Of a stretch of DNA of 64,000 nucleotides, positions 43,057 through 52,774 are shown piece after piece (within the stretch, counting starts at the first letter, position 1; each line of letters starts with the position of its first letter). Under the pieces are notes generated by a model. That model was not told the DNA's origin. It did not search any database and saw only the letters and a program-made list of their open reading frames with translations. The stretch covers positions 30,908-94,907 of the forward strand of contig CAYSTJ010000009.1 in the NCBI GenBank assembly GCA_964434105.1. The letters are read 5' to 3'. The position numbers were made by a program, and so were the translations under genes. This DNA comes from CAYNST01 sp964434105. Lineage in GTDB: Bacteria; Pseudomonadota; Gammaproteobacteria; Pseudomonadales; Cellvibrionaceae.

Positions 43057-46000
43057 ATGTTATTCCCATTGGCCTCAATATGCCGGTCTGTTGTGCCGGG
43101 GTTGCTGTCCGTGAGATTGTCTCCTCCAAACCCGGTCACCCGTGCGGCACTTGCCCATCGCACATTTCCCTGCCTTGGCCGGTTGTTTTCGATCGCCGTT
43201 GCAATGCTGTTGTCGCTGCAGGGTCACGCCAATCGGCTTCAGTTCGAACCCGTGATGAATGAAGGCTATCCCAATGTGGCTGAGACCATGGCTATCACTC
43301 AGGATAGCGACGGCTTTATCTGGGTGGGTGGCAGCAACGGTCTGGCGCGATTCGATGGAAAGCGGTTCACCCTGTTTCAGTACGATGCGGACAACACATC
43401 GAGCCTGAGCAACAACTATGTCTGGGACCTTATGGTCGACAGCCGGGACCAGCTGTGGGTTGCGACCAATAACGGGCTGAACCGGTTTTTGCCGGACACC
43501 CAACAGTTTGTGCGTTATCTGCACGATCCGGAGAACCCCGCCAGTCTCGCCAATAACGATGTGCATGTTATTTTCGAGGACACCGCCGGTTCGTTGTGGG
43601 TAGGAACACAGACAGGACTCGACCAGTTTGACCACACGACCGGCAGATTCAGGCACTTCACACATATTGTCGGCGACCCCGACTCATTGAGCCATCCGCG
43701 CATTACCGCCATTCACGAAGACTCCGTCGGCCAGCTCTGGGTCGGCACCCGGCACGGGTTGAATTTATTGCAACGGGAGACCGGTTCATTTGCCCGCTTC
43801 GTTTTTCAAAGCGACGACCTGGATTTCAACGACAAAGTCAGTGTGCGTGACATCAAGGAAGATGCCCACCACAATCTCTGGGTTGCCACCCTCGATGGTC
43901 TGTACCGGTTTAATCAGCAAAATGGCGAGGCCGAAGTCTATCGTCACGATACGGCAGACCCGCACAGCCTTGGCGCAGATACGCTCTGGCGCATCACAGT
44001 TGACAGTAGAAATCAGGTCTGGATTGCGACAGATCACGGTGGGCTGTCGCTGTATCGACCGACTTACAACAATTTCTTGACCTACCGCAACTCGTCCTAT
44101 GATGCGTCGTCCATTTCCAGCGATCATGTGCGACTTGTGTATGAGGATAACGCCGGTGATTACTGGGTTGCGCTGTTTCCCTTCGGTGTGGATTTCGCAA
44201 ACAGTTCAGCCGATGTTTTCTCGGTGTATCGGCATTCACCACAGGATACTGCCAGTCTCACGCACGATGCTGTTATCAGTGTGTATCCGCGCAACGATGA
44301 CAGACTCTGGGTAGGTACCGAAAAAGGACTAAACCTGTTGGACACCGAAACAGGGCGGGTCGAGCGGCTGTCGACGAATCCGGATGTTCCTTCCAGTCTG
44401 GTAAACAATGCCGTGCTGGCGATAACGCGTGGCGCAGAGGGTGACTACTGGTTCGGGACCTGGTCGGGCGGGTTGATTCGCTGGAACGAGGCACTCGATC
44501 ACTATACCCGTTACATGCCCGATCCCGGTCGGTCTGCATCAATCAGCAGTGCCTACGTCTGGGCATTGCTGCCGGATCGCGATGGCAGTCTCTGGGTCGG
44601 CACGGAAAGCGGTGGATTGGATCGCCTGGACCCGAAGACCGGCGAGTTCACGCATTTTCCCATCTTCCGTTCCGACAACAGGGACTCGCCCACCGATTTT
44701 GTCCGGGCGCTGTTACAGGACAGGGAAGGCAAGGTATGGGTGGGTAGCGTCGATGGCCTGTACCGACTCGATCCGGCGACCGGGCGCTTTCAACTGTTCG
44801 AACACAGGCCGGGGGATCAATTGTCGCTGCCGCATAATTCGGTCAACGCACTGTTTGAAGATACCCTCGGCAATCTCTGGGCGGGTACGGGCGACGGGCT
44901 TGCTCGCCTGGACCGGGACACCGGACGGTTTCAAACGTTTACGCGGCGTGACGGACTGTCTGATGACAGCATCATGGATATTCAGCAGGATACTGTCGGC
45001 AACCTCTGGGTCGGCACCTTGAATGGGCTCAGCCGGTTCGTGCCGGCATCCGGTGTATTTACCAGTTTCTTCAAGACGCACGGTCTGGCCGGCAATCAGA
45101 TGTATCGTCCGGCGATGGCTGTGGACGAACAAGGCCGGTTGTGGGCGGGCAGCACGGAAGGACTGACCGGCTTCAAACCCGCCAATATCCAGGAGCCTGC
45201 AAACCATCCACCATTGCGACTTACCGGATTCCGGATTTTTAATCAGGAAGTCGCTATTGGCCGCAAACAGTTGTTGTCGCGACATATCGGCATGACGGAG
45301 CAATTATTGCTCGATCATACACACAATATGTTTGGTCTGGAGTTCGCACTGCTTGACTATCGCAACCGCGACTCGATCAACTACCGTTACCGCCTCGGCG
45401 GTTTCGATCGGCAGTGGATTAATTCCGGCCGTGGAAATACGGCGACCTATACCAACCTCGATGCGGGAGACTATCTTTTTGAAGTGCAGGCCACCATTGG
45501 CGGCGGCCTTTGGCACTCCCTGCAACAGCCTCTGCGAATACACATCAACCCACCGCTCTGGCAAAGCTGGTGGGCCTACGCCTGCTATGCTTTGCTGATT
45601 TGCGCTGTCTGTTATGGATTCTGGCTGTCGCATCGCCGAAAAATTGCGTTCGAGAAACTGAAAGTGGATCGTTTGCGATCACTGGATAAACTCAAGGACG
45701 AGTTCCTTGCCAATACATCACATGAGCTGCGCACCCCGCTCAATGGCATTATCGGGCTGGCAGAATCACTGCTTATTCACGACAGCAGTCGCCTGCCGGA
45801 AAAATCGGCAGGTTACCTGAAAATGATTGCCAGCAGCAGCCGCCGGCTTTCACACCTGATCGATGACATTCTCGATTTTTCCCGCATTAAAAATAATGCG
45901 CTGGAAGTGAATATGGTACCGCTTGATCTGCAGGACGCACTCAGTCCGGTACTCGCGCTGACCGAGCCGCTGGCCGCGAGCAAAGGGTTGCAGTTGATAT

Positions 46001-48117
46001 GTGATGTCCCGGCCGGTCTGCCGGCAGTCAGTGCCGATCCCGGTCGGCTGCAGCAAATCCTCTATAACCTTATTGGTAACGCGATCAAGTTCACCAACAG
46101 CGGTAACGTCCGGGTTTCCGCCAGCGCCGATAACGCCGGGGTTACCGTGCAGGTGGAAGACACGGGTATCGGCATCGCAGCTGAACACCAGCGCAGCATA
46201 TTCGGCTTGTTCACCCAGGTGCGCGGCGACTCGGGGCGCGAATACGGTGGAACCGGACTGGGGCTGGCCGTGGCAGCCAATCTGGTGGCCTTGCAGGGAG
46301 GCAAGCTCAGCGTCAGCTCAGAGGCTGGTGCCGGGTCTGTATTCAGTTTTACCCTGCAGCTGGCAGGATGTGAGCCCATGCCGATCAAGCCACAGAGCGA
46401 TGCCAGTTACCCGGCCTGGCTGTCGGAAGATGTGCTGACGCTGGATGACGCGGAAGTGGTTGTGACGGATTCGCCAAATCAGGGCGAGCGTCAGTTTCAC
46501 CTGTTGATCGTCGAAAATGATGCCATCAACCGGCAGGTGCTGCGTTGCCAGCTGGCCCTCCATAGCTATCGTCTGACAGAGGCAGAATCGGGGCAGGAAG
46601 CTATTGACTGCCTGCAGTCCGACGATTCAATTGATCTCGTGTTGATGGATGTCATGATGCCGGTCATGAACGGCTATGAAGCAACCCGTGTAATCCGGCA
46701 ATTCAGACCCATTCATGAATTACCCATTATTTTTATCACCGCCAAATGCCTGCCCGCTGATCTGGTAACGGGGTTCGTGTCGGGTGGCAATGACTTCCTG
46801 ATAAAGCCGGTGTCCAAAAACGAACTGCTGACCCGTATTAAAACCCATCTGCAGCTACTGGACGTCACCCGCAACCTGGAACGCATCGTCGACGACAGGA
46901 CGGTTGCCTTGAAAGAGACCCAGAAAACCCTGGAGACCATCGATAATGTGGTTTCGCTGATTAACCGCCAGAATGACATGGCCGAACTGGCGAGAATTTT
47001 ATTGCGCGAATCGGTTGCGTTGATGGACAACAGTGACTGCGGCGCCTTCTGGCTGATTGATGATAATCGTGACGCTTTTGTGCTGGTGGATACCTACGGC
47101 CAGCCCTGCGCGGAAAATGTATTTCCGGCAGAGATCCCGCGTGCGCTGGTGGCGGCGCAGCAAAATGCGCACTACCTGAATAAGAAAGGGGTGCTGATAC
47201 TGGACTCCGCACAACTGTCTTTTATGCTCCAACCGGAAAGCCAGACCTGCAGTCTGCTGGTTATGACAATCGAAGTGGACGGGGTGCTCACCGGCCTGCT
47301 GGTACTTATGAAGGCGCCGGGAACGGGTGTCTTCACCGAACATGACCGGGAACTGTTTGCCCGGCTGGAGCCGCACGCTGTATCTGCCGTGGCGCGGGCG
47401 GAAATGCTGGAAATTCTAAAACAGCAAAACCAGAAGCTGGAGCGCACCAGTTACAGTGACTATCTCACCGGACTGGATAACCGGCATGCGCTGATGCGGG
47501 CCATTCCGGCCGATGTGGCGTTGTGCAAACGCCACTATGAAGTAGCTGCCGCGGCGGGCCGCCTGTCGCGCGATTCGGACCTGTTGTTTTTGATGCTGGA
47601 TATTGATTTTTTCAAACAGGTCAACGATGTACACGGGCACCTTGCGGGCGATGCGGTGCTGAAACAGTTTGCGGCAATCCTGCGATCTGTATTCCGCGAA
47701 TCCGATCATATCGTGCGTTGGGGTGGAGAAGAATTTTTGGTGGTGGTGCGCTTTTTTGATCGATCCCAGGCAGCGGGTCTGGCCGAGCGGTTTCGGCGCG
47801 AGGTGGAGCTGGCGGAGTTCGATATTGGCGACCAGTTACTGCGGAAAACCTGCTCGGTCGGTTTTTCCTGCTATCCGTTTTATCCGGCGCATCCACAGGC
47901 GTTTAACTGGGAGCAGGTCGTGGAACTGGCCGATAAATGTCTGTATGCCGCCAAAAAAACCGGACGCAACGCGTGGGTTGGCATATACGGCGACCAGGCC
48001 GCGCAGCCGGAACTGACCTTTGAGCAAATCGTCGACGCGATGCCCGTTCTGCACCAACAGGATGGTGTTATTGTGCAAACATCACTGCCCGATCAGTCCG
48101 AGATTGACTGGCAATAA
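43057..48117 (+). CDS. Hybrid sensor kinase: two propellers, Y_Y_Y, HisKA, HATPase, receiver, GAF, GGDEF
   Basis: A 1686-residue one-protein signalling chain. After a signal segment (about 40-58), residues about 65-715 hold many repeats of the two-component-regulator propeller type, each with (L/I)WVGT--GL-R. Next come a Y_Y_Y domain (about 755-830), one membrane helix (about 835-857, WWAYACYALLICAVCYGF), HisKA with His889 (SHELRTPLNG), HATPase (GNAIKFTNSG, DTGIGI, GGTGLGLAVA), a receiver with Asp1198 (LMDVMMP), a GAF-like region (about 1300-1450) and GGDEF with an intact GGEEF (1556-1560) preceded by an RESD inhibitory site. It should sense a periplasmic, probably carbohydrate-related, signal and make cyclic di-GMP. 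Start at ATG 43057 not firmly set. Confidence 0.9.
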   Translation: MLFPLASICRSVVPGLLSVRLSPPNPVTRAALAHRTFPCLGRLFSIAVAMLLSLQGHANRLQFEPVMNEGYPNVAETMAITQDSDGFIWVGGSNGLARFDGKRFTLFQYDADNTSSLSNNYVWDLMVDSRDQLWVATNNGLNRFLPDTQQFVRYLHDPENPASLANNDVHVIFEDTAGSLWVGTQTGLDQFDHTTGRFRHFTHIVGDPDSLSHPRITAIHEDSVGQLWVGTRHGLNLLQRETGSFARFVFQSDDLDFNDKVSVRDIKEDAHHNLWVATLDGLYRFNQQNGEAEVYRHDTADPHSLGADTLWRITVDSRNQVWIATDHGGLSLYRPTYNNFLTYRNSSYDASSISSDHVRLVYEDNAGDYWVALFPFGVDFANSSADVFSVYRHSPQDTASLTHDAVISVYPRNDDRLWVGTEKGLNLLDTETGRVERLSTNPDVPSSLVNNAVLAITRGAEGDYWFGTWSGGLIRWNEALDHYTRYMPDPGRSASISSAYVWALLPDRDGSLWVGTESGGLDRLDPKTGEFTHFPIFRSDNRDSPTDFVRALLQDREGKVWVGSVDGLYRLDPATGRFQLFEHRPGDQLSLPHNSVNALFEDTLGNLWAGTGDGLARLDRDTGRFQTFTRRDGLSDDSIMDIQQDTVGNLWVGTLNGLSRFVPASGVFTSFFKTHGLAGNQMYRPAMAVDEQGRLWAGSTEGLTGFKPANIQEPANHPPLRLTGFRIFNQEVAIGRKQLLSRHIGMTEQLLLDHTHNMFGLEFALLDYRNRDSINYRYRLGGFDRQWINSGRGNTATYTNLDAGDYLFEVQATIGGGLWHSLQQPLRIHINPPLWQSWWAYACYALLICAVCYGFWLSHRRKIAFEKLKVDRLRSLDKLKDEFLANTSHELRTPLNGIIGLAESLLIHDSSRLPEKSAGYLKMIASSSRRLSHLIDDILDFSRIKNNALEVNMVPLDLQDALSPVLALTEPLAASKGLQLICDVPAGLPAVSADPGRLQQILYNLIGNAIKFTNSGNVRVSASADNAGVTVQVEDTGIGIAAEHQRSIFGLFTQVRGDSGREYGGTGLGLAVAANLVALQGGKLSVSSEAGAGSVFSFTLQLAGCEPMPIKPQSDASYPAWLSEDVLTLDDAEVVVTDSPNQGERQFHLLIVENDAINRQVLRCQLALHSYRLTEAESGQEAIDCLQSDDSIDLVLMDVMMPVMNGYEATRVIRQFRPIHELPIIFITAKCLPADLVTGFVSGGNDFLIKPVSKNELLTRIKTHLQLLDVTRNLERIVDDRTVALKETQKTLETIDNVVSLINRQNDMAELARILLRESVALMDNSDCGAFWLIDDNRDAFVLVDTYGQPCAENVFPAEIPRALVAAQQNAHYLNKKGVLILDSAQLSFMLQPESQTCSLLVMTIEVDGVLTGLLVLMKAPGTGVFTEHDRELFARLEPHAVSAVARAEMLEILKQQNQKLERTSYSDYLTGLDNRHALMRAIPADVALCKRHYEVAAAAGRLSRDSDLLFLMLDIDFFKQVNDVHGHLAGDAVLKQFAAILRSVFRESDHIVRWGGEEFLVVVRFFDRSQAAGLAERFRREVELAEFDIGDQLLRKTCSVGFSCYPFYPAHPQAFNWEQVVELADKCLYAAKKTGRNAWVGIYGDQAAQPELTFEQIVDAMPVLHQQDGVIVQTSLPDQSEIDWQ

Positions 48118-48137
48118 AAATGCGTTAAGGTTGGGCG

Positions 48138-48887
48138 ATGAAAATTGATTGTCGGGATGCTGCAGTGATCAACACCTATCTTTATCGTGCCGTACCTGAA
48201 GAGCTGGCGCTGTTGGCTGAACAGGCGCACACGTTCTTGAGCGCCCCGGAAACGGCACGCTGGCAACGTTTTCGTCATTCACAAAGTCAAATGATGTATC
48301 TGGCCGGTCGCTACCTGGTGCGATCTGTGCTGGCCAGACGGCTGGGTTGCCGGATGCCGGAGGTGCCTTTGCAGGTGGCCGACAGCGGCAAACCGTTTCT
48401 GGATCAGAGTGTGTGGCCGGGCTCTTTCAATCTCTCGCATAGCGGGGATTATTTGTTGCTCGGTATCGCGGATGCAGTGACGCTTGGGGTTGATATCGAG
48501 TGCTGTACCACCCCGCGGGATCTGGATGGTATCGCCGCCATGATTATGCACCCTGACGAACTGGCGGATTTTCAGCAGCTGCCGTTGCTCGCGCGGACCG
48601 ACTATTTTTTTCGCGTATGGGTCGCCAAGGAATCCCTGGTAAAAATGCTGGGCACGGGTATCAGTTATGGTTTAAAACGCATTTGCCTGAATGGCGAACT
48701 TACGGCCTTCGTGCAACCGGACCGGGTGGGGCTTGCCCGGCTGGATGCGCCGGCCGGGTTTATGGCGGCACTGGTCTATGCCGGTGACGACCATTCACCG
48801 CTGGCGTTGCAACAGTCTGTTCTGACGCAGATAGCGGTGGACGAGCCGGGCACTGTTTACCGGGGGGCGCTAAATGCGGGAGTTTGA
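48138..48887 (+). CDS. 4'-phosphopantetheinyl transferase (Sfp type)
   Basis: A 249-residue transferase that moves phosphopantetheine from CoA to a carrier-protein serine. Key motifs: RYLVRSVLARRLG, GKPFLD...FNLSHSGDYLLLGIA, GVDIECC (Mg-binding Asp and Glu, about residue 118) and FFRVWVAKESLVKMLGTGI. Sfp-type enzymes usually serve polyketide, peptide or polyunsaturated-lipid synthases; none is in this window. It overlaps the downstream hydrolase gene by 14 bases, so the two form an operon. Confidence 0.92.
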   Translation: MKIDCRDAAVINTYLYRAVPEELALLAEQAHTFLSAPETARWQRFRHSQSQMMYLAGRYLVRSVLARRLGCRMPEVPLQVADSGKPFLDQSVWPGSFNLSHSGDYLLLGIADAVTLGVDIECCTTPRDLDGIAAMIMHPDELADFQQLPLLARTDYFFRVWVAKESLVKMLGTGISYGLKRICLNGELTAFVQPDRVGLARLDAPAGFMAALVYAGDDHSPLALQQSVLTQIAVDEPGTVYRGALNAGV

Positions 48888-49893
48888 TCAGACGGCCAGC
48901 GAGCTTTGCCGGCAATTGTTACCGGAACTGGACTGGCGCGAACCCTTTGATCTTGCGGCACCGGCCAATGAACCCTTGCAACTGTTTCTGGAGCACTACG
49001 GTTTTTTTGATACTTTCAAAGCCGTGCATTGCGATTTTTTCTGGGGCTATCTGTGCCTGTCGGACCGTGACACCCGTCGTCGAACTGCTGTGTACTACTG
49101 GCGCGTAGCCCGCCCTCGGGGAACCGTGGTGGTGGTGCACGGGCTGTTCGACCATATCGGGCTGTATCAGTTGCTCATCCGCCACTGCCTGCAGCAGGGG
49201 CTGGATATTCTGGCGCTGGATTTGCCGGGTCACGGCCTCAGTGATGGGCCGCCGACGGTAATCGACCGATTTGACGATTATGCGGATGTAGTCGGTGCGC
49301 TGGTGAACCGATGGCAGCAATCCGTCATGTCGCGCCCGGAGCGGCTATTCGGCGTAGGCCAGAGCACGGGTGCTGCCGTACTGATGACTGAAGTCTTCAA
49401 CACCAATGGACCCCCTCCGTACCATCGTCTGGTCTTTCTGGGTCCGTTGGTGCAGCCCGCCCGCTGGCGGCTCGGTCAGTTGGCATTCCGGTTGGTCGGC
49501 AGTATTATCTCCGATATTCCGCGCCGGCTCGATATTGCCAATTCCCACGATGCCGAGTTTCATAACTTTCTCAATTTCCACGATCCGCTGCAAAGTCGCA
49601 GTCTGTCATTGCGGTGGGTCGCTGCGCTGGATCACTGGGTAACGAATTTTAAAAACCAGCCGGTTTCAGAGATACCGGTACTGATCGTCCAGGGTACCGA
49701 CGATCGGGTGGTGGACTGGCAACAGAACCTGCCCGCCATCCAGGCGCATTTCAGTCGTCATCAGGTAAATATTATCGAAGGCGCACGTCATCATCTGGTC
49801 AACGAGGCTGAACCCTGGCGGTCTGCCATATTTTCCAGTGTCAGCCAGTTCCTGCGGGAGCGATCGGGCGGTCAGGGCGATAAAACGCGCTGA
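48874..49893 (+). CDS. Alpha/beta hydrolase, lysophospholipase-like
   Basis: A 339-residue serine hydrolase. The N-terminal 70 residues are a small extra region; then GTVVVVHGLFDHIGLYQLLI (oxyanion HG), LDLPGHGLSDG, the nucleophile elbow GVGQSTGAAV (G-x-S-x-G), VLIVQGTDDRVVDW (Asp) and GARHHLVNE (His). This is the monoglyceride lipase/PldB-like (Hydrolase_4) pattern. Coupled to a phosphopantetheinyl transferase, it might act on acyl or thioester products (inference). Cytosolic; no signal peptide. Confidence 0.85.
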   Translation: MREFDQTASELCRQLLPELDWREPFDLAAPANEPLQLFLEHYGFFDTFKAVHCDFFWGYLCLSDRDTRRRTAVYYWRVARPRGTVVVVHGLFDHIGLYQLLIRHCLQQGLDILALDLPGHGLSDGPPTVIDRFDDYADVVGALVNRWQQSVMSRPERLFGVGQSTGAAVLMTEVFNTNGPPPYHRLVFLGPLVQPARWRLGQLAFRLVGSIISDIPRRLDIANSHDAEFHNFLNFHDPLQSRSLSLRWVAALDHWVTNFKNQPVSEIPVLIVQGTDDRVVDWQQNLPAIQAHFSRHQVNIIEGARHHLVNEAEPWRSAIFSSVSQFLRERSGGQGDKTR

Positions 49894-49909
49894 CAAAAAA
49901 CAGACGATG

Positions 49910-50302
49910 TTACGAAAAATCCAGCCCGTCAAACCGTATTGGCCGGCCATCAGGGTCGGTCGCGCAGGCGGTTACACGGGCGTTGATCATCAGCAGATTG
50001 TCGTGTTGCCGGTAGATATCCTGCTGGAATTCAAAACGCAGGCGCCCCCGTCGTTCCAGATTCAACCCGACCCAGAAGCTGTCACCACTGCGCAAGGGTT
50101 TGCGATAGTCCACTTCGATCCGCGACACGACCAGAAAAATCCCCTGCAGGGTCAGTGCCGCGAAATCCATGTCGCGACTCAGCAGATATTCGTGGCGCGT
50201 ATGCTCAAGATAGACCAGGTAGTTGCTGTTATTGACGATGCCCTGCAGGTCACACTCAGAGTCGCGCACCTTGAAGGGCAGAGTAAACTGGTAGTCCGTC
50301 AT
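49910..50302 (-). CDS. Hotdog-fold acyl-CoA thioesterase (YbgC/4HBT-like)
   Basis: A 130-residue hotdog protein. FKVRDSECDLQGIVNNSNYLVYLEHTRHEYL fits the 4-hydroxybenzoyl-CoA thioesterase motif (R-x-x-D/E...G-I/V-x-x-x-x-Y), with Asn replacing the common His/Asp after the Val (QGIVNNSNY versus D-x-x-G-H-V-x-N). VSRIEVDYRKPLRSGDSFWV is the second conserved strand. Its ATG overlaps the serA stop by one base (TGATG), so translation is coupled to serA. Substrate unknown. Confidence 0.85.
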   Translation of the reverse strand: MTDYQFTLPFKVRDSECDLQGIVNNSNYLVYLEHTRHEYLLSRDMDFAALTLQGIFLVVSRIEVDYRKPLRSGDSFWVGLNLERRGRLRFEFQQDIYRQHDNLLMINARVTACATDPDGRPIRFDGLDFS

Positions 50303-51534
50303 CAGAACAATACCCGGCAGCGAATGGTGGCGGGAATTGCGCGCAGTTCATCCAGGGCCAGCTCGCTGTAGGCGGAATCCAGGTCGATGACCACGTAGCC
50401 GACGTTTTCGCGTGTCTGCAGATATTGACCGGCAATATTGATGTTGTTATTGGAAAATACTTCGTTGATGGCTTTAAGTACGCCAGGCACGTTTTCGTGC
50501 ACGTGCAACAGCCGGTGCATCTTGTCGTGGGTGGGCAGGGCCACTTCGGGGAAGTTGACCGAACTGATGGTGGTACCGTTGTCGGAATATTTGATCAGCT
50601 TGTGAGCGACTTCGACCCCGATATTGGCCTGGGCTTCCATGGTGGAGCCGCCGATATGCGGTGTGAGGATCACATTATCGAATTCGCGCAGGGGGCTGAC
50701 GAATTCCTCCTGGTTACTCTTGGGTTCTACCGGAAATACATCAATGGCGGCGCCCGACAGCTTGCCGGCTGCCAGCGCGTTGCTCAGTGCCGGAATATCC
50801 ACCACGGTGCCGCGGGATGCATTGATCAGTATGGCGCCGTTTTTCATGGCTTCCAGCTCACCGGGACCAATCAGATTGCGGGTGGACGGCAGTTCCGGGA
50901 CATGCAGACTGACAATGTCCGCTCTGCCCAGCAATTCCGGCAGGCTGGAGCAGGCTACGGCGTTGCCCATGGGCAGTTTGGCGATCACATCGTAAAACGC
51001 GACATGCATGCCGAGACTTTCAGCCAATACACTGACCTGGGCGCCAATCGCACCGTAGCCGACGATGCCCAGCGTCTTGCCGCGGATTTCATAGGAACCG
51101 ACTGCCGATTTCAGCCAGCCGCCCCGATGGCAGGCAGCGTTTTTGGCCGGGATATCGCGCAGTAACAGGATAGCTTCGGCAATAACCAGTTCTGCAACGC
51201 TGCGGGTATTCGAATAGGGCGCATTAAACACAACAACGCCGTGCTCCTGGGCAGCTTTAAGGTCCACCTGGTTGGTGCCAATGCAAAAACAGCCCACGGC
51301 GATCAGCTTGGACGCCTGTGCCAGCACGTCGGCGGTGAGCTGTGTGCGCGAGCGGATACCGACAAAATGGGCATCCTTGATGCGGCTGATTAATTCATCA
51401 CCACTCAGTGCCGTACCCACGTAGTCGATATTGGAATAACCGGCCGCATTCAGCGCATCCACAGCAGACTGATGCACCCCTTCCAGCAATAGGAATCGGA
51501 TCTTGTTTTTCTCAAGGGAGGTTTTTTCAAGCAT
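50302..51534 (-). CDS. serA: D-3-phosphoglycerate dehydrogenase
   Basis: SerA oxidises 3-phosphoglycerate, the first step of serine synthesis. From the ATG at 51534 the protein is 410 residues, the length of E. coli SerA, and aligns across it: LEKNKIRFLLLEGVHQ, CFCIGTNQVDL, FNAPYSNTRSVAELVIAE, GIVGYGAIGAQVSVLAESLGM (NAD site), INASRGTVVDI, DVFPVEP, TPHIGGSTMEAQANIGVEVA and the C-terminal ACT domain (HVHENVPGVLKAINEVF), the site of serine feedback inhibition. GGATGA sits about six bases before this ATG. It is divergent in function but adjacent to rpiA, as in E. coli. Confidence 0.97.
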   Translation of the reverse strand: MLEKTSLEKNKIRFLLLEGVHQSAVDALNAAGYSNIDYVGTALSGDELISRIKDAHFVGIRSRTQLTADVLAQASKLIAVGCFCIGTNQVDLKAAQEHGVVVFNAPYSNTRSVAELVIAEAILLLRDIPAKNAACHRGGWLKSAVGSYEIRGKTLGIVGYGAIGAQVSVLAESLGMHVAFYDVIAKLPMGNAVACSSLPELLGRADIVSLHVPELPSTRNLIGPGELEAMKNGAILINASRGTVVDIPALSNALAAGKLSGAAIDVFPVEPKSNQEEFVSPLREFDNVILTPHIGGSTMEAQANIGVEVAHKLIKYSDNGTTISSVNFPEVALPTHDKMHRLLHVHENVPGVLKAINEVFSNNNINIAGQYLQTRENVGYVVIDLDSAYSELALDELRAIPATIRCRVLF

Positions 51535-51579
51535 GAAAGTCATCCAGAGTTGGCAGGTGAATGGAGCGGTGCGATTTTA

Positions 51580-52260
51580 TCACAGCGCGGGCCGCTTTAT
51601 GGTCTTTACGCCCGTGCCGGCGCTTAAAAACAGCAGATCGGCTGGCCGATGTGCAAACAGACCGTTGGTGATAACGCCGGTAATTTGATTGATTTGCAGT
51701 TCCAGCGCTTGTGGGTCCGTGATGGACAGATCATGCACGTCCAGTATATGACCGCCGTTGTCGGTTACTACACCCTCGCGATATACCGGTGTTCCACCCA
51801 GGCGCTGCAATTCGCGGGCGACATGGTTGCGCGCCAGCGGGATCACTTCCACGGGTAGCGGAAACTGACCCAGTTGCGCTACCCATTTTCGATCGTCGGC
51901 AATACATAGAAATGTTTGGGCGACGGCAGCGATTATTTTCTCCTGCGTCAGGGCCGCACCGCCGCCTTTGATCAGCTCAAGTCGGGGTGTGGATTCGTCG
52001 GCACCGTCGATGTAAAAGTCCAGGCAATCCAGTGTATTCAGATCAAAAAGAGCGATGCCGTGGTGACGCAGCTTCTCCGCCGAAGTGGACGAACTTGCAA
52101 CCGCGCCGCGGAACCTGTCCCGGTGCTGCGCCAACCCGTCGATAAAAAAATCCGTCGTCGAGCCGGTACCGACCCCGAGTATGGAATCGGGACGCAGATG
52201 GGGTAATACATGGTGCAGGGCGGCCTGAGCGGCAGCCTGCTTGAGCTGGTTGGGGGTCAT
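51580..52260 (-). CDS. rpiA: Ribose-5-phosphate isomerase A
   Basis: RpiA interconverts ribose-5-phosphate and ribulose-5-phosphate. The 226-residue protein has ILGVGTGSTTDFFIDGL (phosphate loop), SSSTSAEKLRHHGI, DFYIDGADESTPRLELIKGGGAALTQEKI (catalytic Asp, Asp, Glu, Lys) and LPVEVIPLARNHVARELQRLGG. The start ATG 52260 fits the family (E. coli: 219 residues). The rpiA-serA order is conserved in many gammaproteobacteria. Confidence 0.97.
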   Translation of the reverse strand: MTPNQLKQAAAQAALHHVLPHLRPDSILGVGTGSTTDFFIDGLAQHRDRFRGAVASSSTSAEKLRHHGIALFDLNTLDCLDFYIDGADESTPRLELIKGGGAALTQEKIIAAVAQTFLCIADDRKWVAQLGQFPLPVEVIPLARNHVARELQRLGGTPVYREGVVTDNGGHILDVHDLSITDPQALELQINQITGVITNGLFAHRPADLLFLSAGTGVKTIKRPAL

Positions 52261-52774
52261 GCGATGGTCCTCATATCCGTAGCGCGCACAAAGGTCGCTA
52301 TTGTATGCGGATTATGGGGGCGGCTGTACTCCCTGCGTCCGCATGAGGCCAATTTTGTTCGTACCATCCATGGCGAGCGGACCGGTATGTCGTTCACCGA
52401 TAGCAGGCGAAGTTTTCCGTAGGCCGAGGCTCACGCCCGCAGACGCACCGGGTGGTTTGTCGGGACGGGCGCCGTCCAGACCGCGCGGTACGATTTTCTG
52501 CTCGTCTGGCAGGTACTCCACCAACGAAGGCCGAGTAAGAAAATTGAAATGCCGCGTTAGCTCGGCGGTTGGAAGCGCTCCCCGACGGACCACGCGCCAT
52601 GGAATGCACAGACAAGCCACCTGCGACCTTAAGACTTCCACCCGAACTATACCCGACGAGCCGACGCGATACCGAACCACCAAACAGCGTCTCAATTTCG
52701 CGCTTGCCATGCCCATCCTCATCGCATAAGGTTGCCCGGTAAGACAGGGAACTCACAACACAGGGATGCCGCAT
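52261..52774 (+). other. 514-base region ahead of the toxin-like gene, no gene supported
   Basis: Between rpiA and the toxin-like gene. Open frames occur on both strands but end or start without ribosome sites and carry no recognisable motif. Stop codons break the plus-strand frame up to TAA at 52727-52729. It may be a decayed extension of the island; only the AGGG site at 52762-52765 ahead of the ATG at 52775 can be named. Confidence 0.4.

Noticed and set aside
42689..43163. Short frames on both strands before the hybrid kinase
   Set aside because: Neither has a start signal or family motif, and the minus-strand frame overlaps the beginning of the kinase gene.
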